Assembly: GCA_003640385.1 (NCBI GenBank)
Contig: RCAB01000038.1
Location: 186,001-250,000 of the forward strand
DNA: 64,000 nucleotides
DNA from: Setaria digitata
Lineage: Eukaryota; Nematoda; Chromadorea; Rhabditida; Setariidae
Reading direction: 5' to 3'
Below, piece after piece: positions 24,532 to 35,026 of the stretch (its first letter is position 1; each line of letters starts with the position of its first letter). Below the pieces are notes generated by a model that did no database searches, was not told where the DNA came from, and saw only the letters and a list, made by a program, of their open reading frames with translations. Both the position numbers and the translations under genes were made by a program.

Positions 24532-26754
24532 TTAATTGCCAGTCAATCTGATTTGGGTAGTTGTTGAAGTGTTGATAACGGATAACGGATAAGTTGGACA
24601 AGTGAGTGCCCTGTTGTAGCTTGGAAGTGGTGGTACTTCATCATCGTTCAGTGGACTAGCATAGCACGAACCTCTTGAATCACATTTGATCACATATGGT
24701 TTGCTGTAATCGATCGGAGCTGGAATATTAGTCGGATTAACACCTGAAATGTATGGAATTCATTTCATTTATGAATATCTGATTTCAAAAGATGAAGCAA
24801 TTACTGAAATCTAAGATAGAAAATAAAACACTTCCAACCATTTCATCAATTCCTGATGTCAATTAATGTCATAAAATAATTAATACAAGAGGGTTTCTTC
24901 AATAGATTTCTCTCAATTAGTTTTGTTACCGCACTCTTATTTCCATTAACCGTCTGAAGTTTTATTTCAGAAGATTAATTGCAAGTAAGCTTTATTTAGC
25001 TCACCTGTATTCTGAACCATCTAGGAAAGAAAGTTCACTTAATCAGTAATCTCCAAGTAATACTTCAGTTAGACTAGCAGTAAAAAAAGCACGCTACTTT
25101 GCAAAGTTTAATATAAACTCATTTTAACTGAATTTTCTGGAAAACAAAAAGGAAAATTAAATTAAAAAACCATTTAAGGTAATGATGTTTTTGAGTTGTC
25201 ACTAGTTCTTTTTTTCATGTTTTTTTGTTCCTTTAAATTTCGAACTATGAAAAAATTTGAAAAAAAAGAATTGATTACCATTAAAATTATCCTCACTTCT
25301 GCTTTGATTAATTGTCCTTGGTTGTATACAACAAGTACATGTCCATAGCAAGCAAACAATACTAAATATGATGCAAAATGCGGCAAATTGACATACCATC
25401 TGACAACCTATGAAAATATTAAAACAAATTTCTATTTGACAAATGGAAAATTCCGAAAGAAGTTAGAAAGAATTAATATGGAGAAGGTATACTGTTGTTT
25501 GAACAAAAGTAAGTAAATTTTTGAGATTACCCGATCTTGTGCGCCTCGAACTTGGGATATAAGCTTACGACGAATTGGGAAGGGATAGTGTTAGCCTCCT
25601 GAAAGGAGGTCCCAATTAAAGCTGCTAATGTTTTCTGCTTAATCCATCCATTATTTCGGGATTCATAGTCTTATTGGCTAACAATCCGTTGGAAAATCAA
25701 ATAGACTCGCTTAATAGTACGTAAAAGGAGTTGTACATGTTGTCAAATTACCTAATAGCTACTACTGTTGAACGATAAAAAATATGACGCCTAAATTTAG
25801 CTTCACGCAAAAATTCATGTCATAGATTAAGTAATTTTATTAAATTATTCCATAAAATGACAAAAATGCTTACTAGTTTTATTTTGATAGATGAAACTAT
25901 TAGCAGAATTATTTGCATAGGCAATTTTCTTCCGAGCCAATTCCAAATGCTTATGTAGGATTCGCTCTAAAATCTCCCGAAATTGCTTTTCCGAAATATT
26001 TCGAATATTTCCTTGCGAACCATTAATATAAGCTTGATCGATGAATTCTTTACCACTTTCTGCACGATGTGCTTTATAACGGACCAATGTCAAATTAATC
26101 TTTTGTAATTTCTCCTGAAATCAACTGGCCTTTTCCGAAGTAATGCAAAATTTCATCACGGAGTTTCTGAATTACTTTTGACTTTGTGTAATGCCACAGT
26201 GATTTCAATTCAACCATCTAAGGTTCTCATAATTCTTTTTGTTTTTACTAGCTAACGCTGCAATTTGCTCTTAAACAACTAAATCTAAAATATTTTAACT
26301 CCATAAGTTCAACCATAAAATAAAGCAGAATTAAGCTTACGTATGTACTTCAAAGAAATGATATTCTTTCCCCCTATTTTCAGAGAGTTTAAATTTCTTT
26401 TTTTCATCCAATTGAATTTGCATTAGAAATTTAAGGCAAATGTTTAAACTTTAAAGAACCGAAATTTTTTTTTGAATTCTTTGCTAGCTGCACTTCATAT
26501 TAGTTTATTTATTATTAGTAGCAATGACTCGGTTTTCTACTTGCTTTGACGAGATTTGAAGCAGAATTTACGTCCCCTTCAACACTGGAATCACTGCTGC
26601 TAGCACGTGTCACTTTTGTTCTTTGCTGAAGTCGCTGTTTTTCGGATTCAACGTCAGAGATTAGTTGTTCATAATCGGAAAAATGTCTATTCAAATCAAA
26701 CAGATGAGAAGATTCAATGGGTAGTAGTACTAAAGAGAAGAGTAATGTTGCCAT
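24532..26754 (-). CDS. hypothetical secreted or membrane protein
   Basis: Unrecognised. Exons (coding order): 26754-26572, 26217-26176, 26114-25874, 25624-25531, 25399-25297, 25020-25005, 24743-24532; 296 residues, all phases agree. An N-terminal signal peptide is clear (MATLLFSLVLLPIESS); an ATG 22 codons upstream (26820) would put it internally, so 26754 was chosen. A helical, charged region follows (SEKQFREILERILHKHLELA). Next is a hydrophobic segment (SYLVLFACYGHVLVVYN) that may be a membrane span. The C-terminal domain is Cys- and Pro-bearing (IKCDSRGSCYASPL, VPPLPSYNRALTCPTYP). One exon is only 16 nt, and the 42-nt exon is followed by a 61-nt intron. The exon 25399-25297 is also open in a second frame (see findings). 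Probably nematode-restricted; role unknown. Confidence 0.62.
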
Positions 26755-26820
26755 CAATGGAGTTGTGATAAGCGTTCCGTGCGCTGAACTTCTTTGATAC
26801 CAATTTATGTTCAAGAACAT

Positions 26821-29800
26821 TTCACGAAATGAAACATTGAAGCAAATTAACGATTTCTGCTTTTGGCCTTTCTGTAATAAACTTTTATTAAAAACTATAC
26901 TTTTGAATGTGAATATTTTCTAGTCAAATTTAAATAAAACATAATACTCAAACTGCTCAAAACCACAACGATTAATAAAGATAATTTTCAATGGATAGAG
27001 GAAAATTTTTAACCATTAATAGGTGAAGAATTCCAAAGATAACTGGACTTAGTGGTAATTGATAGTGACTGAAAGTATGAACAACAAGCTGAAACAATTT
27101 TCAAATGTTCTGCACACCAAAAAGATGGATGGATTAAGAAAAAAAAGAGAGAATTGATCACATTTGTTTCCAACAATAAAGAAATCTATTGTGATAATTA
27201 TCAGTTAGCAAAGAGATAAAAGCAAATGTCTAATGAAACTTATTTTTATTGTAGCAGAAGATAAAAGCAAGGAGGGAAAAGAGCTGGAGAGAAGTGGAAT
27301 AAATTTAATACTTCAAAAAAAAAGGAGGGAAGGGCTACTGTTAAATGAACAACAGACGGACTGATACAAATCAATTCATTATATTTGATGGCTCTAATGA
27401 ACACCTTCATATTCTTGAAAATCTTTAATAAGCGTAAAGTTAGAAGCAGAAATAATCTTCCTGGATGAATTTAATATATTTAGCCAATTCATGCAATTAC
27501 ATTCTTAATCAATCGTTTACTTATAGAAAGACTTCTCTTATCATTTTTTATCATTTCAGTAAGACGAATTAAATGTTTCATCCATCATCGTGGCAATGGT
27601 CATTTCACATTTATTTTTAATATTCACAATCATAATTCTACTTTTTATTTTACTCGTTTTTGAAGTTTTTTTCCTCTCAAAAAAAAAAAAAAAAAAAGAA
27701 CGAATTAGTTACCAGCAGTTACAGCACGAACAGGAACTCAAATGATTTAGTTTCAGAGCTAAGCAACAGAGTTCCAAAAAAAGTTACACTGTTCTAGACG
27801 TTTAATCCAATAGCTAAGACGAAAGTTTGAAACTTTTAACAAAATAAGTATTTAAGTCATTTATCACCAATATGTAAAATATAAAATAAGGTGTGAACAA
27901 AAAGAAAATTTTGCATTTGATAGATTAGAAAAAGATCAGAAGAAAAATTAATATTTTTTATTAAAAGATAATCGATATGCAATGAATTAATAGGATCAAT
28001 GAAAAAATGGTATACCAAAATGAGATTATTATTATATCATTTCCATTTATTTATTGAAATAATAAATTGATCCGTAAGCTACTGAATTATTAGATTGAAA
28101 TAAATGAGCAGCCGACTAGTGTCATATCATGACGATGAGAAATAGTTGGGATGGAAATTTTTTAACAAAAAGAAATTCTTTAAATGCTTGCTGAGCATGA
28201 AGAATCAATGATCAAGGAAAAAATGAAATGGCTATTTGTTATTTATCAGAGCAGCTGTGATTTTACAGGTTCTCGACATGATCGTAATGGTTGTTATCAA
28301 ATATTTTAGTAGCAGCAAAGTTTCATTAGCAACTATCCCTGTGTATCTGGAAAATGATCTTTAAAATCTCATGTGATAATAAGAAATCAAAGTGTTTTGA
28401 TAGGATATTAATGAAAATTTCATCTAAGCATATGTTAAATTTTAAAAATAACTGCAGTATTAACTTTCAAGAATAATAAAGCAAATTAAAGCTCTGAGGA
28501 GGGAATAACTTTCCAGTTATTCACCGTTTTGAAGTAGTGAAATATAAAATAAATGATGACGATGGATAGGTAATTTAATAATACCTGACTAATCTTATTT
28601 ATTGCCAAATCTAAAATATAGGTAAAATCATGAAATGAAGAGAATAATAAAAAAGTAATAGATATGAATTTAATACATTTAACCATTTTCTCGGTTCCTG
28701 CTCTTTGAGTAAATATTAATGATAATATATTTTTTGCTAAACTTTTCATTCCATGTTTTTTTTTATCATTCTGTCACATTTTCACTTTGTTCTTGCTAGC
28801 AATCACAAACGTTATCGCAAACAAAATGTACCGCTAACGGAGTCAAAACAGCAAATATTGTTGCACGTAATGATATCATCTATTTATTAATTTCGAGTAA
28901 TGATAAGGCAAGAGGTAATTATCAAGAATTAAATATGTTAACAATTAATTATGAGAAACAGATGTATTTGAGGAGAGTAGTTAGCATCTCATAATAGAAG
29001 AAAAGTAAATTTTATTTCTTTATGAACATTTCGCGAAAATAATTATCTTGTAAAATAGTGTAATTAAGATTCACTGATAAAGGCTGCCAATATTCGTCTA
29101 AAATAATAAAGCTTTTTGCTAGGAAATAAAAGGAGCATTCTTACAGGCAACTTGACAGAAAGTTGGAAAGAGCACATATCAAGTAAGTAAATAAGCAAAA
29201 TGTAAATAAGTGGCTATCATCTGTCACTTCAAATGATAAAAAGTTTATTATGAAAAGTTTTTAAAATTTATGCAGGCAAATTCTGGATTGAATTGACAAG
29301 TGTAGGAAATTTTTTCATCAACCGATGTTTCAATAGAATTGCTTATTTCTTAAACCATAGCTTTAATGGTGAAATGCATAAACGCATAAGTTTTATAGTC
29401 AGAAAAAGGAAAAAGAGACTTGAATAACTAATTAAAAATACTTAATAGAGAGTTATAACCAATTTAACTTCAGTAATTTTAGCGTGTTTTAATTGCAGAC
29501 GCTCGTTTCTTAAAATACATTCATCACAAATATTTCAGGTGAAAAGGACTATATTTCTATATTTAAATTTTAATTGAAAAATAAAAATTATTTCATATAC
29601 AGTTATTATAGGTTAAACTTAAGCATCTAAATTTGTTGCAATTTGGAGAAGCAATTTAAGCCTAGGGTATTCTCGAACACTCCATTTATTCTTTTCTGCA
29701 ATTATTTATATTTTTGTTGGAAACTAATGGAGAAAATTTTCAACTTTCTTATAAACAGAGCACTAAAAGGTAAATGCTACTCGAACAAAAATCCAGATTT

Positions 29801-32800
29801 ATTATGAAAAGTAGATTTAGTTGCCAATTTCCACAACAAAAAATGTTCTCACCTATTAATCACTCTCTACTAACCATTCAATTCAATTACTAGCACGATG
29901 CCAGTTTGGCTAAGATTGAATACATCATTAGGCAATTTCCAATAACTGCAATTAGTACTATTACCTTTTTTTCATAGTTTAAATCCTAAAAAATGGACCA
30001 CCTTTCCGAAAGGTATAATTCATTTAATTCAAAAGACCAAGTTTTTATATCCTGCACAGAGACTGAAAGTTACTCAACTAATCTTAGCATTCAAGATTTA
30101 ACTAAATAATTTAAATGAAAAAGGAATTTAATTGGAAATAAAAAAAGATCGCATTTGCATTATTTTTGTCAGTTGATCATTGCAGTGTGGAAGGGAGGAA
30201 TTTTTCAAAAAAATTTAGTTGCAACTTTCTTCAAGAAGGTTGACGGATTTGATGAAGCTTAGTCAAGAAATATTTGAAAAAATGAAGGATATTAAGGGAT
30301 TGTTTCTTTCTTTTTTTCTTTCTTTTTTTTTTTTTTTTTTTTAAAGAAGCTCCAATTTTAATTGCAACAACTTGCTGTAAGCGAACCTTGGCGACAGGAC
30401 CACAAATCGACATATGTAGTATTGACGTGGTAAGGAGTGCGATGATAATGTTAGTATGAGCATTTATAAATAGCTGTTTAAATAAGTTACTTGGAAAACT
30501 AGTTGGTGAGAAATTTTCATTATTGAAAGGAGAAGTCATTAATTACCACAGTGAGATTTTTGGTAAGAACTTTGACCCTTAACTTAAATTATGATCAGTA
30601 GCAAGGAAACAAAGCTTTTCAAAAGAAAGAAAGATTTTTAAATAATCATCAGCTGAAAAAATTTTTTTAAAAAGTACTGATAAATTTATTATAATAATCA
30701 AAATGGAAAAAAATGACAGTTTTGAAGTGCAAGCTAGCTGTAAAAAACACCATATGATTTCAAAATTTTTTGATAGGGAATATTTTATAGATTTTTTCTG
30801 TTTAAGTCAAAAAACTTGCATGTTTGAAATTGAAAATAAAAGGAGAAAAGAGAAATGAATCTGCACTCTCTTATGGTTTTATGGAATGAATGAATGAACT
30901 GTGCACTAACTTCAGCAATATATATTTTTTTCGTTTTATGTTTGTTGCTTTCTTAATGATAGGAAAAGTTTTCAAAAAAAGAAGAAAAAACAAAAAAGTG
31001 GTTGGGTAAGAAAATACTTGTTAAGATAAATTTTTAAACTTTCAACTTTGCAGGTAAACAGTTTGGCATTGAAATACTTTTCCTTTTCTAATTTAGTCTA
31101 AATCGCATTTTTTCTTTTTTTGCTTCTATGCTTCAAGGCATGTTAGATGAGCGATATGCTGCTCATTAGAAATTAAGATGATAATTTTTGGACGTGAAGA
31201 ATTAAGTTTCACTGTAATTCTTTCTATCTGTATTATATTCTACTGGCTAATTCAAGTAATCATCTCTTATCATTCAATGGAAAACAGGATTTTTCATAAC
31301 TGGGAGATTTTCTGACGAAACGAAGTTAAGAATAAATTAAGCTATTTGATGAATTTCATTTGTTGCCAGTTTTTTTAAACCGCTCTTCTTGTGAGCTATC
31401 GAGACTTAACTTTAACTCATTACTGACGTTAATCTAGGCTAACTTTACAATTCATTCATTTGATTGATACTTTCAAATTTGGAGTTCAAGCATACGTAAA
31501 AAGCAATTAATCTATCGGAACAAGTTATACTGTGTGAATCAAACAGTTGGTAAAGTACGAACACGGAATCAGCAACCTTCGCAATTGCGATTTCATGTGC
31601 AACGCTAAACTGAAATACTTTTGCAAAGTGGAAAAACTTAGTTAGCCAGCTAAACTTTTACTCGAGAAACACATTGCGTAAAGAATTTGTGATCACTGTT
31701 ATCACGATATCAGAATGAACAAACATTCCATTTGTTCAAGCGACACTATTACTAATTATAAGAAAAAGCTGGAAAGTAAACAAAATCAGCTCAGAAATCT
31801 CAAAAAAAAAAAATATATAAAAAGATAAGATAAATGATAAGAATATATGATAAATGACCTATGGAAATATATCTTTAGCCATCGCTAAAGAGATGCATGC
31901 TTGAGTGGAAGAAGAAAGTAGAAGTTTGAAAACAACAGTTATTTGATTGCTGGTGAGAAACTTGAATTAAAAGCGTTATAAAATCAAATGATTTAGCGGT
32001 TGCTTCGCCATGCAACAGAAGATTTAATTATCAAATTTATCAAACGAGTCACACATTGACGGCAAATCACACAGTAGCAAACTTCGTTTTAGCATCAATA
32101 TGTCAGACATATTGCATGCTCCAGTCACTCAATCGTCCCCTTATTTTAACTTAATCAGCTAAATGCAGCAAAATCATCAAAAAAAGAAAATTAAGTTCAC
32201 GACTTATTACTTAAGGTAAGTTGGTGCTTATGGTGTGGAATTGAAATCAAAAATAATTGTGGCTCAATATTTAACTTCAAAGCTACGATTTTATTCAAAT
32301 ATGATAAGAGTACAAATGTATAATTTACTTATTAGATAAGCGAATCAGTCGGTCGGTTTGGCATTCCTTGTAATGTCGTCAAGTCCTACAATATCAGCAG
32401 TTAGAATTTTGATATGAAACTGAAATAGATATTAATTAATTGAATTAGTTGATTGATTAGTAGATTTTAAGAGCTATCAAGTTAGAAAATCCTGTAACTG
32501 TGCGAAAGACAGTGAACTAATTGGTTCGGGTAAATTACGGACTGATTTTATATATATTCTCATAGCTACAACCAATACCTTTCTGTTTTTAGTTAAAAGA
32601 AAAAAAAGTGAAATGGTGTGATTGGCATGTAGAAAAAATTCTTTAGTGAAATTTCAGTCTGCAATAAATCAAACGTTTTTCCAATTTGTTTCTATAGACT
32701 TTTATTGATTTCTCCAATATTTTAATTTTTTTAAATCAAATTTCTCTTTGCACAATGCCTTTGTGAGTTTATTTTCTTCGGCCTTTACTATAAGAAAACT

Positions 32801-33380
32801 TCACAAGCTTTAAATTTAATGAAGCAAAAAATGCGATAAGTTACATTTCCGTTGAAAAATCATCCATATGTCAATCTTGAAATATTTTTAAAAATTACGG
32901 TGTGAGATTACTTACTTTCAGAAAAGTATGAGTTTGGAATATTTTATTTTTGCTCCGTTTGAGCTTACCTTGGAATTGAACCTTCTCCTCACATCTTTAG
33001 TTGCGCCACCTATCACTTTCCCGAACCTTTAGTAACAAATGTTCGGAAATAGCAATTGAGCTGTGACTAACTGTCAAAGACACACAGCTAGCAACTCCCT
33101 TAGAAACTTAAACTAATCTCATTTGAAGGTATCGGTCTCTGATAAATTCTCAAAAATAAATGCCAAAAAGCGAAACAAAACTATGCCTCTAAAACAATTA
33201 CAATGCAATAACAATTGTTAGACTTAAATAAATTTATATTAAATTATATGAAATAATTGGTTCTCAGCAACTGTTCATTAAAATTTCAATTTCAAAACTA
33301 TTAAGAAATAGCTTTAAATTTCGATCAGCAAAATTTGGAATTGCTGTAAAATTGCAAAATAAAGAAAAGGAATCATTTAG
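26821..33380. other. long AT-rich intergenic stretch
   Basis: No complete gene is supported over about 6.5 kb. Homopolymers are common (A-run near 27680-27696, T-run near 30323-30342). Isolated exon-like pieces occur: 30347-30429 (+), 32332-32385 (-) and 32969-33026 (-), each reported as a finding. These could belong to genes with large introns that I cannot assemble. No tRNA, rRNA or transposase was recognised. Confidence 0.45.
30347..30429 (+). other. isolated exon-like segment
   Basis: A T-rich tract ending in aaag precedes 27 open codons (ILIATTCCKRTLATGPQI is part), followed by a strong donor (GTG then gtaagg). Entry phase 1, exit phase 0. No partner exon could be found, and the family is not recognised. 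Confidence 0.35.
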
Positions 33381-33503
33381 CAGAGAGACTGAGAAACTTC
33401 TTCTGGTACCACGGCCGCTTAGGAAGGAAAACGACGTGTGAACTATTAGAACAAAACGGACAATTTCTCGTACGATCAGCACGTTCCAAAATAGATCTTG
33501 TCA
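33381..33503 (+). pseudogene. orphan exon encoding the N-terminal half of an SH2 domain
   Basis: After an acceptor (atcatttag) the frame reads ERLRNFFWYHGRLGRKTT followed by CELLEQNGQFLVRSARS, an unmistakable SH2 start: the W-Y-H-G motif, helix A, and the FLVR strand whose Arg binds phosphotyrosine. A donor gtaatt follows at 33504, in phase 1. SH2 domains read phosphotyrosine in signalling proteins and kinases. I find no exon with the second half of the domain, nor any kinase exon, within several kilobases on this strand. It is either one exon of a gene with large introns or a relic; the pseudogene label is provisional. Confidence 0.55.
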
Positions 33504-34205
33504 GTAATTTTCAGTTCATTTCAAAATTTGAAGCAACAAATTTCAGGCAAACGAAAATCAAAAGAAACATTTGAATAATTTCAACAGTAGTTGACTGTCA
33601 GTGATATAAATGTTTTAATAACAGATACGATAAGGATAGCATAACCAGATTGGAATTTTGAGCAACTCATCAAGTCAAAGAATTAAATTTTAATTTAATG
33701 ATCAAAAGCAACATATTAATTTTAGCAGCTAAAGACAGTGCTATCAGTGAAATGGAACAATAAACATTATCACTTTGAAATCAAAAAAGCTAATAAATAC
33801 TTCACCATTGAAGAACTGCAATTCAATAGTATCATCCACCTGGTTGCCTTTCACCTTGCCAGCAAAGTTAAACCAAATTTACTTACAAACTGAATAAGAG
33901 AATTTAATAGTTTTTTGCACAATTCAAGTAATTTCACTTGAACTAGTATTGGCTGACAATTTGTTTAATTACGAAGTGTAAAACGTGATAAGTTCACTTC
34001 GTCCAAAGCATACGTATATTTTACATGAAACAATAGAAGGAAAGAAAAATTCCTTCCGCAAATTCATTCTGTCTAAATGTTACGCCGTTAATTATGCAAC
34101 GAAACTTGTATAAATACTAAATGAAGATGACGGGTCAAACGATATCACTCATGCCACCAAACTTTACTGATGAAGTTATCAAAACTTAGATAAATCACTT
34201 TCCTA

Positions 34206-34406
34206 ATGTCTTTTTTAGAAAACTTTTCACTAAAAATTGACAAATTTCAGCATCCATTAACAAAACAGTCTAATGCAATTCTGTTGCAACCGATGTATCG
34301 ATACGTTGAAATAGGGGGGCCTGATATTTTAAAAGGAGCTCTAAATTTGGCTTTTGCCTGCACTGTTGTAATATTTCTTTATATATTTACTATCCAGCAG
34401 TTATGA
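34206..34406 (+). CDS. candidate small tail-anchored protein, 66 residues
   Basis: Single open frame from ATG to TGA. The N-terminal half is polar (IDKFQHPLTKQSN) and the C-terminal end is one hydrophobic span (LNLAFACTVVIFLYIFTI) with almost nothing after it, as in tail-anchored or small inner-membrane proteins. The segment RYVEIGGPDILKGAL before the span recalls the pre-membrane region of COX7A-like subunits only weakly. The sequence from the internal acceptor-like 'aatttcag' (34241-34248) could instead be a terminal exon of another gene. Function not assigned. Confidence 0.38.
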   Translation: MSFLENFSLKIDKFQHPLTKQSNAILLQPMYRYVEIGGPDILKGALNLAFACTVVIFLYIFTIQQL

Positions 34407-35026
34407 TATAATAATCATGATCATCACTTTTCTGTTTTATCCATTCTTATGTAATTTATTTATTTATTCTTTAAACAAAGACGACCAATTCCTTAAAAAA
34501 ATACCAGTTGAAAATTAATTTGAACTTTCACAGAAGACATTTACTGTATTCTTTTGAATTTAATCAAATTTCGTCAAAGTTAAACGAATTTTGATTCTTT
34601 TTGGTTGCTCCAACTTTGGATAGAAAAAACTGTTAAATCATTCAGTTCAGTCTAGCAGATTTTAACGATTAATGAGAAAATTATTTTCGAAAACTATCCA
34701 ATAACAGTCCAGAAATATCGGACCTTACATATGAATTAAAGCTTATTAACAAGCTTTTGAAAGTGCATCATTCTATTCCTTAATAAATGCATGGATTTAT
34801 ATCGAAATTTTATCAATAATTAAAATTTTAGCTATAAAACTTAATGCTCTTAAAATTTGCAAACAAAAGAAATTCGGTAAAACACTGATGTATAAATTTT
34901 CTTTGATTCCATTTAATGATATGATTATTTGTTTAATTAACGAATATTTCGAAGCAAAAGAATGCATCAAAAAAGCTGAAATATTTCCTTTTTAGCTTTC
35001 AGTTGTGCTATTTTCATTGTAAAAAA

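Noticed and set aside
25531..25560. Minus-strand similarity to the 3' end of the nematode spliced leader (CCCAAGTTCGAG)
   Set aside because: The segment lies within a well-supported coding exon, and the following bases lack the leader's GT donor and any snRNA-like structure.
28486..28749. 87-codon hydrophobic minus-strand ORF
   Set aside because: Composition is what AT-rich sequence yields; no acceptor near the start and no family resemblance.
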